A stretch of 64,000 nt of DNA from JAXGPF01 sp964463985. Lineage in GTDB: Bacteria; Verrucomicrobiota; Kiritimatiellia; JAAZAB01. This document shows, one piece after another, positions 1-8,617 of the stretch (the first letter of the stretch is position 1; each line of letters opens with the position of its first letter). The stretch lies in NCBI GenBank assembly GCA_964463985.1, contig CAYXEK010000001.1, positions 1-64,000 of the forward strand, written 5' to 3'. The notes under the pieces were generated by a model. The model saw nothing but the letters and a program-made list of their open reading frames with translations. It was not told the DNA's origin and made no database searches. Both the position numbers and the translations under genes were made by a program.

Positions 1-87
1 TAAAATTGATTTGTTTTACGCCGATGGTTTGTTATATTTCAGGAAAGGTAATCATGGGGGCGGGCCAAATCATATAGCGAGGTGGTT

Positions 88-3000
88 ATGTCTCAAGATG
101 TGCGGCGGGCGGCGGGAGTTTGCCTGACGGTCATGCTGATGGCATGTCCGGCATTCGGAGCAGTCAGCGTAGTTTCCACGAACTACGGCGCGGAAAAGTA
201 TGGTTGTGTGGACGGTATCGCCGCGGAAACCAACGGCAATTTGTTGATTCACGGCGGGTTTACAATGGTCAACGGGCAGATTTGCGAGCATGCGGTCCGC
301 ATCCTGCCCGACGGCTCGCTGGATTCCGCCTGGGAACCGAATCCCGACGATGGCATTGCGAAGATTCTGCCGGCGCCGGATGGCATTTACTTGTGCGGAT
401 ATTTTACTCAGCTTGGCGGTCAGCCGTGCCTGGGCCTGGGTAAAGTGGATCAGGTTACCGGGGCGTTGCAGCCGTCATTCAACCCCGCGCCGGGCGAGCC
501 GGTGACTGCCCTGACGCTGGGGTCGAATGCGCTCTATGTCGGCGGCTCTTTCACCAATATCGGCGGACAGCCCAGGCCTTTGATGGCAAAACTGAATCCC
601 CTGACCGGAGCGGCTTTGCCGGGCTTCACCAACGGGCCGGCGTTTGGCCAGATTTATACGCTGGCCGTAGATGAAACAGGGGTATATCCCGGCGGGGTAT
701 TATTCGATATCGGCGGGGAGACCCGGATGTTTTTGGCCAAGGTTTCCGCCGCCAGCGGGGATGCCGTCCCGGATACGTTTACCAATGGCGCCGACAACCT
801 GGTGCATCATCTTTACGCGGCGGGGAATTATATTTATGCCTGCGGATATTTTGATGAAATCGGCGGCGCGCCGTACGCCAGTTTTGCCCGGCTGCACCGG
901 GACTCCGGCAATGCCGACACTAATTTTGTCTGCGGCATTACCAGCACGGTTGACGGACTGGTCTGGGATGCGGCGGTGACGCCCGGCGGCGTATTCGTCG
1001 GCGGCGATTTCACCAATTACGCCCATACCGGCCGCGGAACCTTGGTCAAGCTCAGCCCGGCCAATGGCGCCGTGATCCCGGCTTTTACCGCCCGGATCAA
1101 TAATGCCGTTACGGCCCTGGCGGTCTTGCCGAGCGGCAAGATTGCCGCTGGCGGTGATTTCACCGAAGTCAACAGCCGGCCGGCCGGCGGCCTGGCGATT
1201 CTGGACGCGGCCACCGGCGCCCAGGATCCGGTTTTTCAGGCGCGCGTGGCTGAGAATGGGAACATTAAAGCCGCCTTGCCGCTAGCCGACGGCGGCTGGG
1301 TGCTTGGCGGCGAGTTCGACATGGTGCATGGCGTCCCCATGCCCAACCTGGCGCGGTTCAACCCGGATGGCACCTTAAACACCAACTGGGCGCCGCGTCC
1401 AAAGGGCACGGTGGCGTCCCTGGTCAGCGATGGCGTCAACCTTTACGTGGGCGGCAGTTTTACCGAGATTGCCGGTCAAAGTTGCTCCAATCTTGCCAAG
1501 CTTAACCTGGCTACTGGCGCCACTGATCCGGCTTTTGCGGCCAATGCCAATGGCTATGTCGGCGCTATGCTGCTGTCTGACATGGGCGATTTGTATGTCG
1601 GCGGGATATTCAGCGCCATCGGCGGCGGCAGCCGGCAGAACCTGGCGAAATTGAATGCCGCCACGGGCGCCCTGGTCACGGATTTTACCGCCAATGCCAG
1701 CGATTATATATGCGAAATACTCTTGGACGGCGGCTGGCTATATGTCTGCGGAAATTTTACGCAAATCAACGCCTCCGCCTGCGGGCGCATTGCCAGGCTT
1801 AACCCGGCCACCGGGACGCCGGACCCCGTCTGGACCACCGGCGCCGGCAACCGGATTTCCGGTATGGCAGTGACGCCCGATGCAGTGTTCGTTGGCGGTG
1901 ATTTTACCAACATTGGCGGCGTGGCGCGCGCGTCTCTGGCCAAACTTGACAAATCCGACGGCCGGCCCGTGCCGGGATGGAATCCCGGCGCTTCGCTTTA
2001 TGTCTTCACCTTGCATGCCGATGATGAATTTTTATACGCCGGCGGCAATTTCGAAACGCTGGGCGGTCAGCCCATCGCCAACGCCGGACGCATTTCGCTG
2101 AATACCGGCGTGGTGGATACGAATTGGGCGCCCATGCCCAATGGCACGGTTTACGGCGTCATCAGCCAGCCGCCTTATGTCGCCTTGTTCGGTCTCTTCA
2201 ACCAGGTTGGCGGAGTGCTGCAGCAGGGGTTCGCCAGGCTGAGCCACGGGCTGCCCCAAGTGGCAATTACCAATCCCTCGCCCGACATGGACCACTGGCG
2301 TCAAAGCGTTGCTTCCATTACATTGCAGGCGGCAGCCCAGGCGGATACCGGCTTGAGTATTACCCAGGTGGTTTACCTGGTGAATGACGCCCCGCTGGCC
2401 GCCGCCGCCGCCGCGCCTTACACCTGTGTCTGGGCGCCGGTATATGAAGGCCAATACGCGGTGACCGCCGTGGCCTACGACCAGTGGGGGCTTGCCGGCA
2501 CCTCCGCCTTACCCGTCAACATCACGGTGGAGCCGCTGGTGGCGGCGGGTGATTTTGATGGGGACGGCAAAGCCGATCCGGCAATGTACGTTATTCCGCC
2601 GGGCGCGGATTATGGCTCCTGGTATGTCTGGCGCTCGAGCGTTAATTACGAGCGGCTGGGACCGGCGCTGGAGGGGGCGCTGAATGCCATGCCGCTGGCG
2701 GGAGACCTGGACGGCGACCGGCTGGCCGACCCGGTCCTGTGGCACGAGGCGGAAGTGTCCGGCGCCTGGTTGAATGCCTGGTATGTGTGGCGTTCCACCG
2801 AGAATTACGCCGGCGCAGGGCCGTTTTACCTTGGACCAGCCGGCATGGCGCCGTTGCTGGCGGACTTCGATGGGGATGGCCTGGCCGATCCGGCCATCAA
2901 CAACGACGATAGCGTAAATAACATCTGGCGCGCCTGGCGCTCCAGCATGAATTACGCCGACAGCGGCGATGTGCGCCTGGGCGCTTTGTGCGCCGGCGCG

Positions 3001-3285
3001 CCGCTGGCGGCGGATTTTGACGGCGATGGCCTGGCCGATCCGGCCAAGGTTGACGGCAATGACTGGCGCGTGTGGATGTCTTCAGCCAATTACCAGATGC
3101 AGGGGCCGTATATGCTGGAAGCCGCGGCGGAAGGACATCCCCTGGCGGCCGATTTCGACGGGGACGGCAAGGCCGATCCGGCAATGTATATTTCAACCGG
3201 CGCCGGCTATTGCAGCGGCTGGTATGCCTGGCTGTCCGCCGCCGGTTACCGGCGTTTTGGCCCGTATCCATTTACGGCGCCGTAA
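88..3285 (+). CDS. Secreted delta-60 / FG-GAP-like repeat protein
   Basis: Predicted exported surface or extracellular protein of 1065 aa. An N-terminal signal peptide (about 25 residues, ending near CPAFGA) is followed by roughly twelve copies of a 50-60-residue unit with the signature 'GGxFTxIGGxxxxxLAKLN..TGA', which matches the delta-60 repeat (a predicted beta-propeller-like fold). An Ig-like linker starts near residue 722. From about residue 822 there are five repeats of about 60 residues carrying DxDGDGxADP, an FG-GAP/VCBS-like calcium-binding loop, each followed by a W-x-W/NY segment. An in-frame GTG lies at 82, but the ATG at 88 has the better position behind GCGAGG. Function unknown; adhesion or polysaccharide binding is only a guess. 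It is convergent with the asparaginase gene. Confidence 0.85.
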   Translation: MSQDVRRAAGVCLTVMLMACPAFGAVSVVSTNYGAEKYGCVDGIAAETNGNLLIHGGFTMVNGQICEHAVRILPDGSLDSAWEPNPDDGIAKILPAPDGIYLCGYFTQLGGQPCLGLGKVDQVTGALQPSFNPAPGEPVTALTLGSNALYVGGSFTNIGGQPRPLMAKLNPLTGAALPGFTNGPAFGQIYTLAVDETGVYPGGVLFDIGGETRMFLAKVSAASGDAVPDTFTNGADNLVHHLYAAGNYIYACGYFDEIGGAPYASFARLHRDSGNADTNFVCGITSTVDGLVWDAAVTPGGVFVGGDFTNYAHTGRGTLVKLSPANGAVIPAFTARINNAVTALAVLPSGKIAAGGDFTEVNSRPAGGLAILDAATGAQDPVFQARVAENGNIKAALPLADGGWVLGGEFDMVHGVPMPNLARFNPDGTLNTNWAPRPKGTVASLVSDGVNLYVGGSFTEIAGQSCSNLAKLNLATGATDPAFAANANGYVGAMLLSDMGDLYVGGIFSAIGGGSRQNLAKLNAATGALVTDFTANASDYICEILLDGGWLYVCGNFTQINASACGRIARLNPATGTPDPVWTTGAGNRISGMAVTPDAVFVGGDFTNIGGVARASLAKLDKSDGRPVPGWNPGASLYVFTLHADDEFLYAGGNFETLGGQPIANAGRISLNTGVVDTNWAPMPNGTVYGVISQPPYVALFGLFNQVGGVLQQGFARLSHGLPQVAITNPSPDMDHWRQSVASITLQAAAQADTGLSITQVVYLVNDAPLAAAAAAPYTCVWAPVYEGQYAVTAVAYDQWGLAGTSALPVNITVEPLVAAGDFDGDGKADPAMYVIPPGADYGSWYVWRSSVNYERLGPALEGALNAMPLAGDLDGDRLADPVLWHEAEVSGAWLNAWYVWRSTENYAGAGPFYLGPAGMAPLLADFDGDGLADPAINNDDSVNNIWRAWRSSMNYADSGDVRLGALCAGAPLAADFDGDGLADPAKVDGNDWRVWMSSANYQMQGPYMLEAAAEGHPLAADFDGDGKADPAMYISTGAGYCSGWYAWLSAAGYRRFGPYPFTAP

Positions 3286-3351
3286 GGGAACGTTGGGCTG
3301 GAATGCGCTGCTTCAAGCCGGTGCGGCATGCTCGGCCAAGGCGCGCCGCCG

Positions 3352-4380
3352 TTATTCCGCGTCAAATTCCGCTTGGACGCGGCCGGGTTCGCTGATGCCG
3401 TTGGCCAGGAGTAATTGGGATAAAATCCTGGCCTTAACCGGGCTGAGGTACAGTGCCGCCACGAAGCCGCGGCGGTCGTCATCCACCTCCACGTTGCGGC
3501 TGACGCATCCCCCCGGGATCCGCGCCGCGCGCACCACCAGAATGTCCCGGCGCGCGGCGGCGGCCAGGGCGTCCAGGACGGCGGCCGCGGCATTGCCGTT
3601 GCCCGCGCCGGCCAGCACAATGCCCCGGGCGCCGCCGCCGACGGCAGCCTCAACCAGCCCGGCATCCATGCCGGCATGCGCGTAAATAATGACCACCCGG
3701 GGCAGGGGCGGCCGGCGGGGCAGCCGGAAGCGGGGCCCGGTTTTGGCGTTTTGCACCGGCGGCTGATAAAAACGCACTCCGGCCGCGTTGACGCATCCCA
3801 GTGGGCCGGAGTTAATGGAAGCAAATGCGTTGACGGCGGTAGTGTGGGTTTTGAACACATGCCGCGGATCGTGAATGGTTTCATTCATTACTGCCATGAC
3901 CCCGCGATCCCGCGCTGAAAGACTGGCGGCGACCTGGACGGCATGCAGCAGGTTGGCCGGGCCGTCCGCGGAGATGGCGGATGGCGGCCGCATGGCGCCC
4001 GTGAGCACCACCGGCCGGCGCCGGGGGATGGTCAGCGCCAGGAAAAATGCGGTTTCTTCCAGGGTGTCCGTGCCGTGGGAGATGACGATGCCGTCGGCGG
4101 CATCCGCATCGAAGATCGCCTTGATCCGCCGCGCCAGGGTAAACCATACCGCATCATGCATGTCCTGCGAGCCGATGCTGGACACCTGTTCCACGGTCAG
4201 GGCCGCCGCTTTTTCAATACCGGGCGCCGCGGCAAGCAAATCGGCGCCGGCAATCCTGCCCGGATCGTAGCCGCTCCGGGATCGCGCCGCCGCCGCGCCG
4301 GCGATGGTGCCGCCGGTAGCGAGCAACGTTACGCGGGGAAACCCCCGGCCGCCGTCTTCGGCCGCCGCCGCGGATGTCAT
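3352..4380 (-). CDS. ansB: Type II-like L-asparaginase
   Basis: Asparaginase/glutaminase family protein (342 aa) hydrolysing asparagine to aspartate and ammonia. The N-terminal motif LLATGGTIAG carries the first catalytic Thr (T25), and the second signature HGTDTLEET carries the Thr-Asp pair; TGAMRPPSA follows with the expected spacing. Length fits the family. No signal peptide is visible, so it is probably cytoplasmic despite the type II-like motifs. Its start codon lies one base after the stop of the upstream barrel gene, with no clear ribosome-binding site, so translation is probably coupled. The pairing with an outer-membrane barrel may reflect uptake of the substrate, which is inference. 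Confidence 0.88.
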   Translation of the reverse strand: MTSAAAAEDGGRGFPRVTLLATGGTIAGAAAARSRSGYDPGRIAGADLLAAAPGIEKAAALTVEQVSSIGSQDMHDAVWFTLARRIKAIFDADAADGIVISHGTDTLEETAFFLALTIPRRRPVVLTGAMRPPSAISADGPANLLHAVQVAASLSARDRGVMAVMNETIHDPRHVFKTHTTAVNAFASINSGPLGCVNAAGVRFYQPPVQNAKTGPRFRLPRRPPLPRVVIIYAHAGMDAGLVEAAVGGGARGIVLAGAGNGNAAAAVLDALAAAARRDILVVRAARIPGGCVSRNVEVDDDRRGFVAALYLSPVKARILSQLLLANGISEPGRVQAEFDAE

Positions 4381-4381
4381 G

Positions 4382-5275
4382 CTAAAAACCCTTGGTCAGG
4401 GTCAGCGCGCCCAGCCAGCCTTCCGTGCGGTCCCGGGCCTCGAATTCCATTTCGCCGCGGAGCGATACGAACAGCACATGCCGGGGTATGAAGTAATTCA
4501 ATTCCGGGCCGATGGCAAACACGCGGTCGCGGTCGCTGCCGTCCCAGGTCACATCGCCGCCCTTGTCGTCGCTGACCTGCCAGTGGCAATAGCCCGCCAG
4601 GCCGATGTCCAGGGTCTGCATGATGGTTTTGCTCAGGCCGTATTCGAAATGGAAGTCATTGCCGGGGCGGATATCCAGATCGTTCTTGTAGGTGTGGGTT
4701 TCAAAGCGGCTGAGGATGGAGGCCGCCCAGGTCTTTTCAGGGTCCATGTAGTAGGTGCCGCCGGCCGTCAGCATGAAAGTCCACATATCCAGGCCCGGCG
4801 AAGCGGCGTCGTCCTGGTCGTATTCGCCCACCGGCAGGTAAACCGCGGCGGCGATGGCCGCGTCGTATCGTCCGCCATGCCAGGAAATCCCCAGGGGCTC
4901 AACACAGGGATCGCCAATGCCGAACTTGTCGTCCTTGACGCCGGCGGCGCCGATTTCAATGTCGGTGTATTGGAGGGGGACCAGGGCGTCCATGAAGAAA
5001 TTGCCGCCCAGCACTTCCAGCGGCGTCATCCAGATCACGCGGTTGACGTTGGCGAAGATTTTCAGTTTGAAATCCACGTCCAGCTTATCGCCGGCGTCAT
5101 CGCGCAGGGTGTCCGCGTGATAATAAACGTTATACATGCGCCAGTAAACGCCCGGGGGCGGCAGCGTGGCCGCCTTGATGCCCTCCACTCCGTTGACATA
5201 ATGCCCCTGGGCGGCGGCGTGCACCGACCCTGCCGACAAGATTGCTCCCAGCGCCACAGCCAATACTTTACGCAT
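4382..5275 (-). CDS. Outer-membrane beta-barrel, SphA/MetA-phenol-pathway family
   Basis: 297-aa exported protein with a clean signal peptide (MRKVLAVALGAILSAGSVHA) and no later transmembrane helix. It has alternating hydrophobic/aromatic strands and the early segment PPPGVYWRMYNVYYHAD, typical of the family annotated as 'transporter, MetA-pathway of phenol degradation' (SphA-like, COG4313), presumed outer-membrane channels. The C-terminus ends in Phe (TLTKGF), as expected for BAM-assembled barrels. It is preceded by an excellent ribosome-binding site (AGGAGG, 4-5 nt spacing) and a sigma-70-like promoter at 5369-5341. It is the first gene of a two-gene operon with the asparaginase. The transported substrate is not known. 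Confidence 0.75.
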   Translation of the reverse strand: MRKVLAVALGAILSAGSVHAAAQGHYVNGVEGIKAATLPPPGVYWRMYNVYYHADTLRDDAGDKLDVDFKLKIFANVNRVIWMTPLEVLGGNFFMDALVPLQYTDIEIGAAGVKDDKFGIGDPCVEPLGISWHGGRYDAAIAAAVYLPVGEYDQDDAASPGLDMWTFMLTAGGTYYMDPEKTWAASILSRFETHTYKNDLDIRPGNDFHFEYGLSKTIMQTLDIGLAGYCHWQVSDDKGGDVTWDGSDRDRVFAIGPELNYFIPRHVLFVSLRGEMEFEARDRTEGWLGALTLTKGF

Positions 5276-5340
5276 GCGCTCCTCCTTTTGGTTTCAGCAG
5301 GGCAGGACGGTTAGTTCCGTTCTGCCGGATCAATGCCGGC

Positions 5341-5369
5341 AATATGCGGCAAATATATTTATGTGTCAA
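5341..5369 (-). promoter_or_regulatory. Sigma-70-like promoter for the barrel-asparaginase operon
   Basis: On the minus strand a perfect TTGACA (-35, 5369-5364) is separated by 17 bp from CATATT (-10, 5346-5341, 4 of 6 matches). The gene starts about 65 nt further on, at 5275. Confidence 0.55.
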
Positions 5370-5404
5370 GCAGGAGTTAATGCACCTGCCGGCAAGCGGC
5401 CGGA

Positions 5405-6265
5405 TTACGGCGCCGCATCCCAGAGCCGCCGGACATTCTGCATTCCGACCCGCGACGCCAGCCGGCAATCCTCCAGGCCTTCGAACTCGATGGAAATATA
5501 TCCGTCATAACCCGCCTGGCGGATTACCTGGATGATTTCCGGAATGGGGATATCGCCCTGCCCGACGATGGCGCTGCGCAGGTAACGCCCATGGCGCGAA
5601 CGGAAAAACCCTTCGCCCGGGTCGCGTTCGCGGACATAGAAATCCTTCATATGCACGTGCGAAGCGAACGCGGCGTTGTTTTTAACCGCGGTCAGCGGGT
5701 CTTCATCCGCGCAGAGAAAATTGCCCACATCCAGGGTGGTGCGGAAATTAGGGCGGTTCACTCCCAGCACCAGCCGCTGCACGCGCTCGCTGCCCTGGAC
5801 GTGGAACCCGTGGTTTTCCACGCTGGTGGTGATGCCGTACTGGGCCGCGTAGTCGGCGACTTCCCGGCAGGCGGCGACCATGCCAGGCAGGTCGCGCTCG
5901 AAATTGGCCACCGTCGCTTCTTCCCGCGGCCGGCTGCCGGCGTCATGGCGCATGCGCTGGACGCCCAGGGCGCGGCCGATATCCACCTCGGACTTGATGC
6001 GCTGAATCTCGGCGCGGTATTCGGTTTCTGTCGGCTTGATGAAATTGGCGCCGACGGTATAGCTGGAGATGGCAATCCCGCACCTGGACGTTTCCTGCAA
6101 GATGGCTTCCACCAGCGCGGGATTGCCGGTAAGGGTATAACCGGCGGGAGAGAGTTCGATATGCTCGCCGCCGTTTTCCGCGACCCAGCGGATGGCGGCC
6201 AGGATGTCCATTTCCCCGGCCTTGATGGCTTTGGATAAACTGTACGATGTAATTCCGATTTTCAT
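5405..6265 (-). CDS. Sugar phosphate isomerase/epimerase (xylose isomerase-like TIM barrel)
   Basis: 286-aa AP-endonuclease-2-like TIM barrel (PF01261, IolE/DTE type). It starts with MKIGITSYSLS and shows the usual metal-ligand series: Glu in SVENHGFH, Asp in TTLDVGNF, His in SHVHMKDF and Glu in ISIEFEG. Such enzymes isomerise or epimerise keto-sugars, inositol derivatives or 3-keto-glycosides; the substrate cannot be told from sequence. The start codon is 46 nt downstream of a repeated leader block (6592-6311). The next gene downstream, the barrel, has its own promoter, so this is probably a single-gene unit. Confidence 0.82.
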   Translation of the reverse strand: MKIGITSYSLSKAIKAGEMDILAAIRWVAENGGEHIELSPAGYTLTGNPALVEAILQETSRCGIAISSYTVGANFIKPTETEYRAEIQRIKSEVDIGRALGVQRMRHDAGSRPREEATVANFERDLPGMVAACREVADYAAQYGITTSVENHGFHVQGSERVQRLVLGVNRPNFRTTLDVGNFLCADEDPLTAVKNNAAFASHVHMKDFYVRERDPGEGFFRSRHGRYLRSAIVGQGDIPIPEIIQVIRQAGYDGYISIEFEGLEDCRLASRVGMQNVRRLWDAAP

Positions 6266-6310
6266 GGCTTTTTGTTTCTGTGTTCTATGTTCCTGTGTAA
6301 AACCTTAAAA

Positions 6311-6592
6311 CCCTACAGCGGGCGCAAGCCCGCAACCCAATTTATGCCTTCCCTCTCATCTGTGTGTATTTATGTCATTCACGGATTTTTTTATCCGCAG
6401 ATTCCCCAGATTTGCGCAGATGTCTGAATACGGCAAACGGGACATTCCCACACAAAGTCACAAAGCCACCAAGAAAGAACCAGCAGGGAAACATGACCGT
6501 TTAACGGAACTGCCGCATAGCGGCATGTTTTCCTTCAGCATCCGAAATCCACTCCTTCTTCGCGGCTTAGCGCCTTTGTGAGATCACCTTAT
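6311..6592 (-). repeat. Dispersed leader repeat C, copy 1
   Basis: Read on the minus strand, this block is collinear with 35158-35518. Shared pieces in the same order are CACAAAGGCGCTAAGCCGCG-like text, CTGAAGGAAAACATGCCG, the hairpin TGCCGCTATGCGGCA, CAGTTCCGTTAAACGG, GTTCTTTC..TGG..GGCTT, TCTGCGCAAATCTG, AATCTGCGGATAAAA, CAGATGAGAGG and GCGGGCTTGC. Both copies sit immediately upstream of a start codon and point the same way. The 418-bp gap 6266-6683 holds this repeat and no gene. Confidence 0.7.
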
Positions 6593-6683
6593 CCGGCTCC
6601 CCGTTTGTGACCGTCCGGAATTAGCGAGAATATTACTGTTAAAACTTTCTAAAAACCTTGATTTTGAAATTTGTTCAGGCGGT

Positions 6684-7703
6684 TTATTTTTTCTGTGCCA
6701 TGGCCTGGCAGGCGATAATGGCGGCGATTCCGACAATGTCGTCCGCCGAGCAGCCGCGCGATAAATCGCTGGCGGGTTTTTTCAATCCCTGGAATACGGG
6801 GCCGTAAGCGGAGGCATGCGCCAGGCGTTCGGTGAGCTTGTAGCAGGTGTTGCCGGCATTCAAATCCGGGAAAACCAGCACGTTGGCCTGGCCGGCCACC
6901 GGGCTGCCCGGCGCCTTCTTGGCGCAGATAGCGGGGATCAGCGCCGCGTCCGCCTGCAGTTCGCCGTCAATATCCGCCTCCAGCCCGATGTCGCGCAGGC
7001 GTTGCGCAGCCAACTCGGTGGCCTGGATGATCTTATCCAGGACGGGATGCCTGGCGCTGCCCTTGGTGGAAAATGAAATCATGGCGATTTTCGGGCGCGT
7101 ATCCAGCAGCGCCCAGGCAGTGCGGGCGGAAGCGACGGCGATGTCCGCCAGTTCCTCGGCGTTGGGGTCAATGGCGGCGCCGGTATCGGCGTAAATCAGC
7201 GCCCCATGGCAGCCGAATTCGTCCGTCGGCAATTGCATCAGGCTGAAACTGGAAGCGATTTTCACATCTTTGGATGTGCCGATGATGCGGAATACGGCCC
7301 GGCAGATGTCCGCCGTGGCGTGGATTGCGCCGGAGACAAATCCGTCCACGCGGCCGGCATGCTCCATCATCGCGCCGAAGGCTATATCCTCAAGCAGCAC
7401 GCGGCGCGCTTCGTCGGGCGTCACCGGCTTTTTGCCCTTGCGCATATCCACGTACTTGGCAATGAATTCATCCAGCAGCGGCGACCGGGCAGGATCCTCA
7501 ATCGCAAAACCGTCCGCCTTCACCCCCTGTTCCCGGCAGAGCGCGGCGACCTTGTCGCGCGGGCCCAGGACGGTAACCTTGCCCAAACCTTCCCGGACGA
7601 TTTTTGCCGCCGCCTTGACCGTCCGGGGATCGAGTCCCTCGGGCAGGACGATGTGCTGCGGATGCGTTCGGGCGCGTTCCCAGATCAGTTCAATGGCGTT
7701 CAT
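6684..7703 (-). CDS. pta: Phosphate acetyltransferase
   Basis: 339-aa PTA_PTB-family enzyme interconverting acetyl-CoA and acetyl phosphate. Diagnostic segments are IVLPEGLDPRTVKAA near the N-terminus, VDGFVSGAIHATADICRA in the middle, and NVLVFPDLNAGNTCYKL followed by GPVFQGLKKPASDLSRG near the C-terminus. An in-frame ATG exists 32 codons upstream, but the start at 7703 (MNAIELIWE) follows GAGGAAATGC and begins where the family begins. It is not next to ackA, whose homologues are at 48.7-51.0 kb, but would complete the acetate-acetyl-CoA route with them. Confidence 0.93.
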   Translation of the reverse strand: MNAIELIWERARTHPQHIVLPEGLDPRTVKAAAKIVREGLGKVTVLGPRDKVAALCREQGVKADGFAIEDPARSPLLDEFIAKYVDMRKGKKPVTPDEARRVLLEDIAFGAMMEHAGRVDGFVSGAIHATADICRAVFRIIGTSKDVKIASSFSLMQLPTDEFGCHGALIYADTGAAIDPNAEELADIAVASARTAWALLDTRPKIAMISFSTKGSARHPVLDKIIQATELAAQRLRDIGLEADIDGELQADAALIPAICAKKAPGSPVAGQANVLVFPDLNAGNTCYKLTERLAHASAYGPVFQGLKKPASDLSRGCSADDIVGIAAIIACQAMAQKK

Positions 7704-7865
7704 GCATTTCCTCGCGTAGGCAATATGGTTCAGGGGGTGAAACAAACGGCAGGCAATATACCGGAAAGCGCGCCGGCCGTCAAACCCGCAATGCGACAAC
7801 CCGCAATGCGCGGCGGTATTAAGGAGCGCATATCATATTTGCAGGGGTTTGTTGTGATGGATTAT

Positions 7866-8023
7866 TTTGGACTGCGGCGGCTTGACGCCGCTTTGGAAAG
7901 ACCGGTCGCCATGAAGCCATCCTGTTCATGTCATAATGCCGGGTGATGGTATAATTCTAATTGTATCTCCGTGCCGCCTGCCGCTTGCCCGGCGAAAGCG
8001 GCGTCAAGCCGCCGCAGTCCAAA
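7866..8023. repeat. REP-like perfect inverted repeat pair
   Basis: A 29-bp sequence at 7866-7894 (TTTGGACTGCGGCGGCTTGA...) recurs as its exact reverse complement at 7995-8023, separated by 100 bp. Each arm also contains an internal hairpin (GCGGC..GCCGC). This is the layout of bacterial interspersed REP pairs. It lies within a 0.9-kb stretch (7704-8617) with no convincing gene. Confidence 0.75.
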
Positions 8024-8114
8024 GCGGTTTCGCCGCGCAAGAGCGGCGGCAATTCCTAAGGAGATGGCTTGCCCCCGTCACGAGACTGGCGCGGAAGGAG
8101 TGTCAGAGAAAATG

Positions 8115-8142
8115 TTGTCAAATCGCGAGTTTATGCCATAAT
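8115..8142 (+). promoter_or_regulatory. Candidate sigma-70 promoter
   Basis: TTGTCA (8115-8120) and CATAAT (8137-8142) are separated by 16 bp, each matching 5 of 6 consensus bases. It points towards the peptidase gene but lies about 475 bp upstream with repeat A between them, so the link is uncertain. Confidence 0.35.
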
Positions 8143-8357
8143 ACGGATTATTGCGGAAGATGCCCCGGGCGGCCGCCAAATTACCGCCGGGCAGTGTGGG
8201 AGCCGGGCGTTATTTTGGCGAACCGCAAAGAATCTTATGAACAATTTATTGGTTTAGATTTCTCCGGAAGAGCATAAGGAGGTCTGCAGCCCCCACCAAA
8301 GACACTCGGAATTGGCAGAACCATTTTACGGCAGAACCATTTAATTCAACATATTAC

Positions 8358-8477
8358 GAGCCAATTTCAAAAGTCTCGGACGACGTGGAAGTCGTCCCTC
8401 CAAAATGGAAAAACAACCCGTTTTTGGAGGGTCGGGTTACACCCCGACCTTTTTGATAGGACTTTTGAAATTGGCTC
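8358..8477. repeat. Dispersed 120-bp element A, copy 1 (MITE/REP-like)
   Basis: Exactly 120 bp, bounded by the 18-bp terminal inverted repeats GAGCCAATTTCAAAAGTC and GACTTTTGAAATTGGCTC. Inside are two hairpins: GGACGAC..GTCGTCC and GGTCGGG..CCCGACC. A near-identical 120-bp copy lies at 29767-29886. No coding capacity. Confidence 0.85.
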
Positions 8478-8617
8478 ATTACTGCAATTCTTTCCCAGTA
8501 ATGATTCTGCCAATAAATGATTATGCCATATCCGGAAATCAACCCAATCATGTAAATCACTGCAAATATATTACGCTTTTTATAGCCGTATCTGATGGAT
8601 AAGAAACTGACGCGCCC

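Noticed and set aside
4304..5314. A 336-codon plus-strand frame opposite the barrel gene
   Set aside because: Ala/Val/Gly-rich antisense frame; the minus-strand gene has a signal peptide, a promoter and a strong ribosome-binding site.
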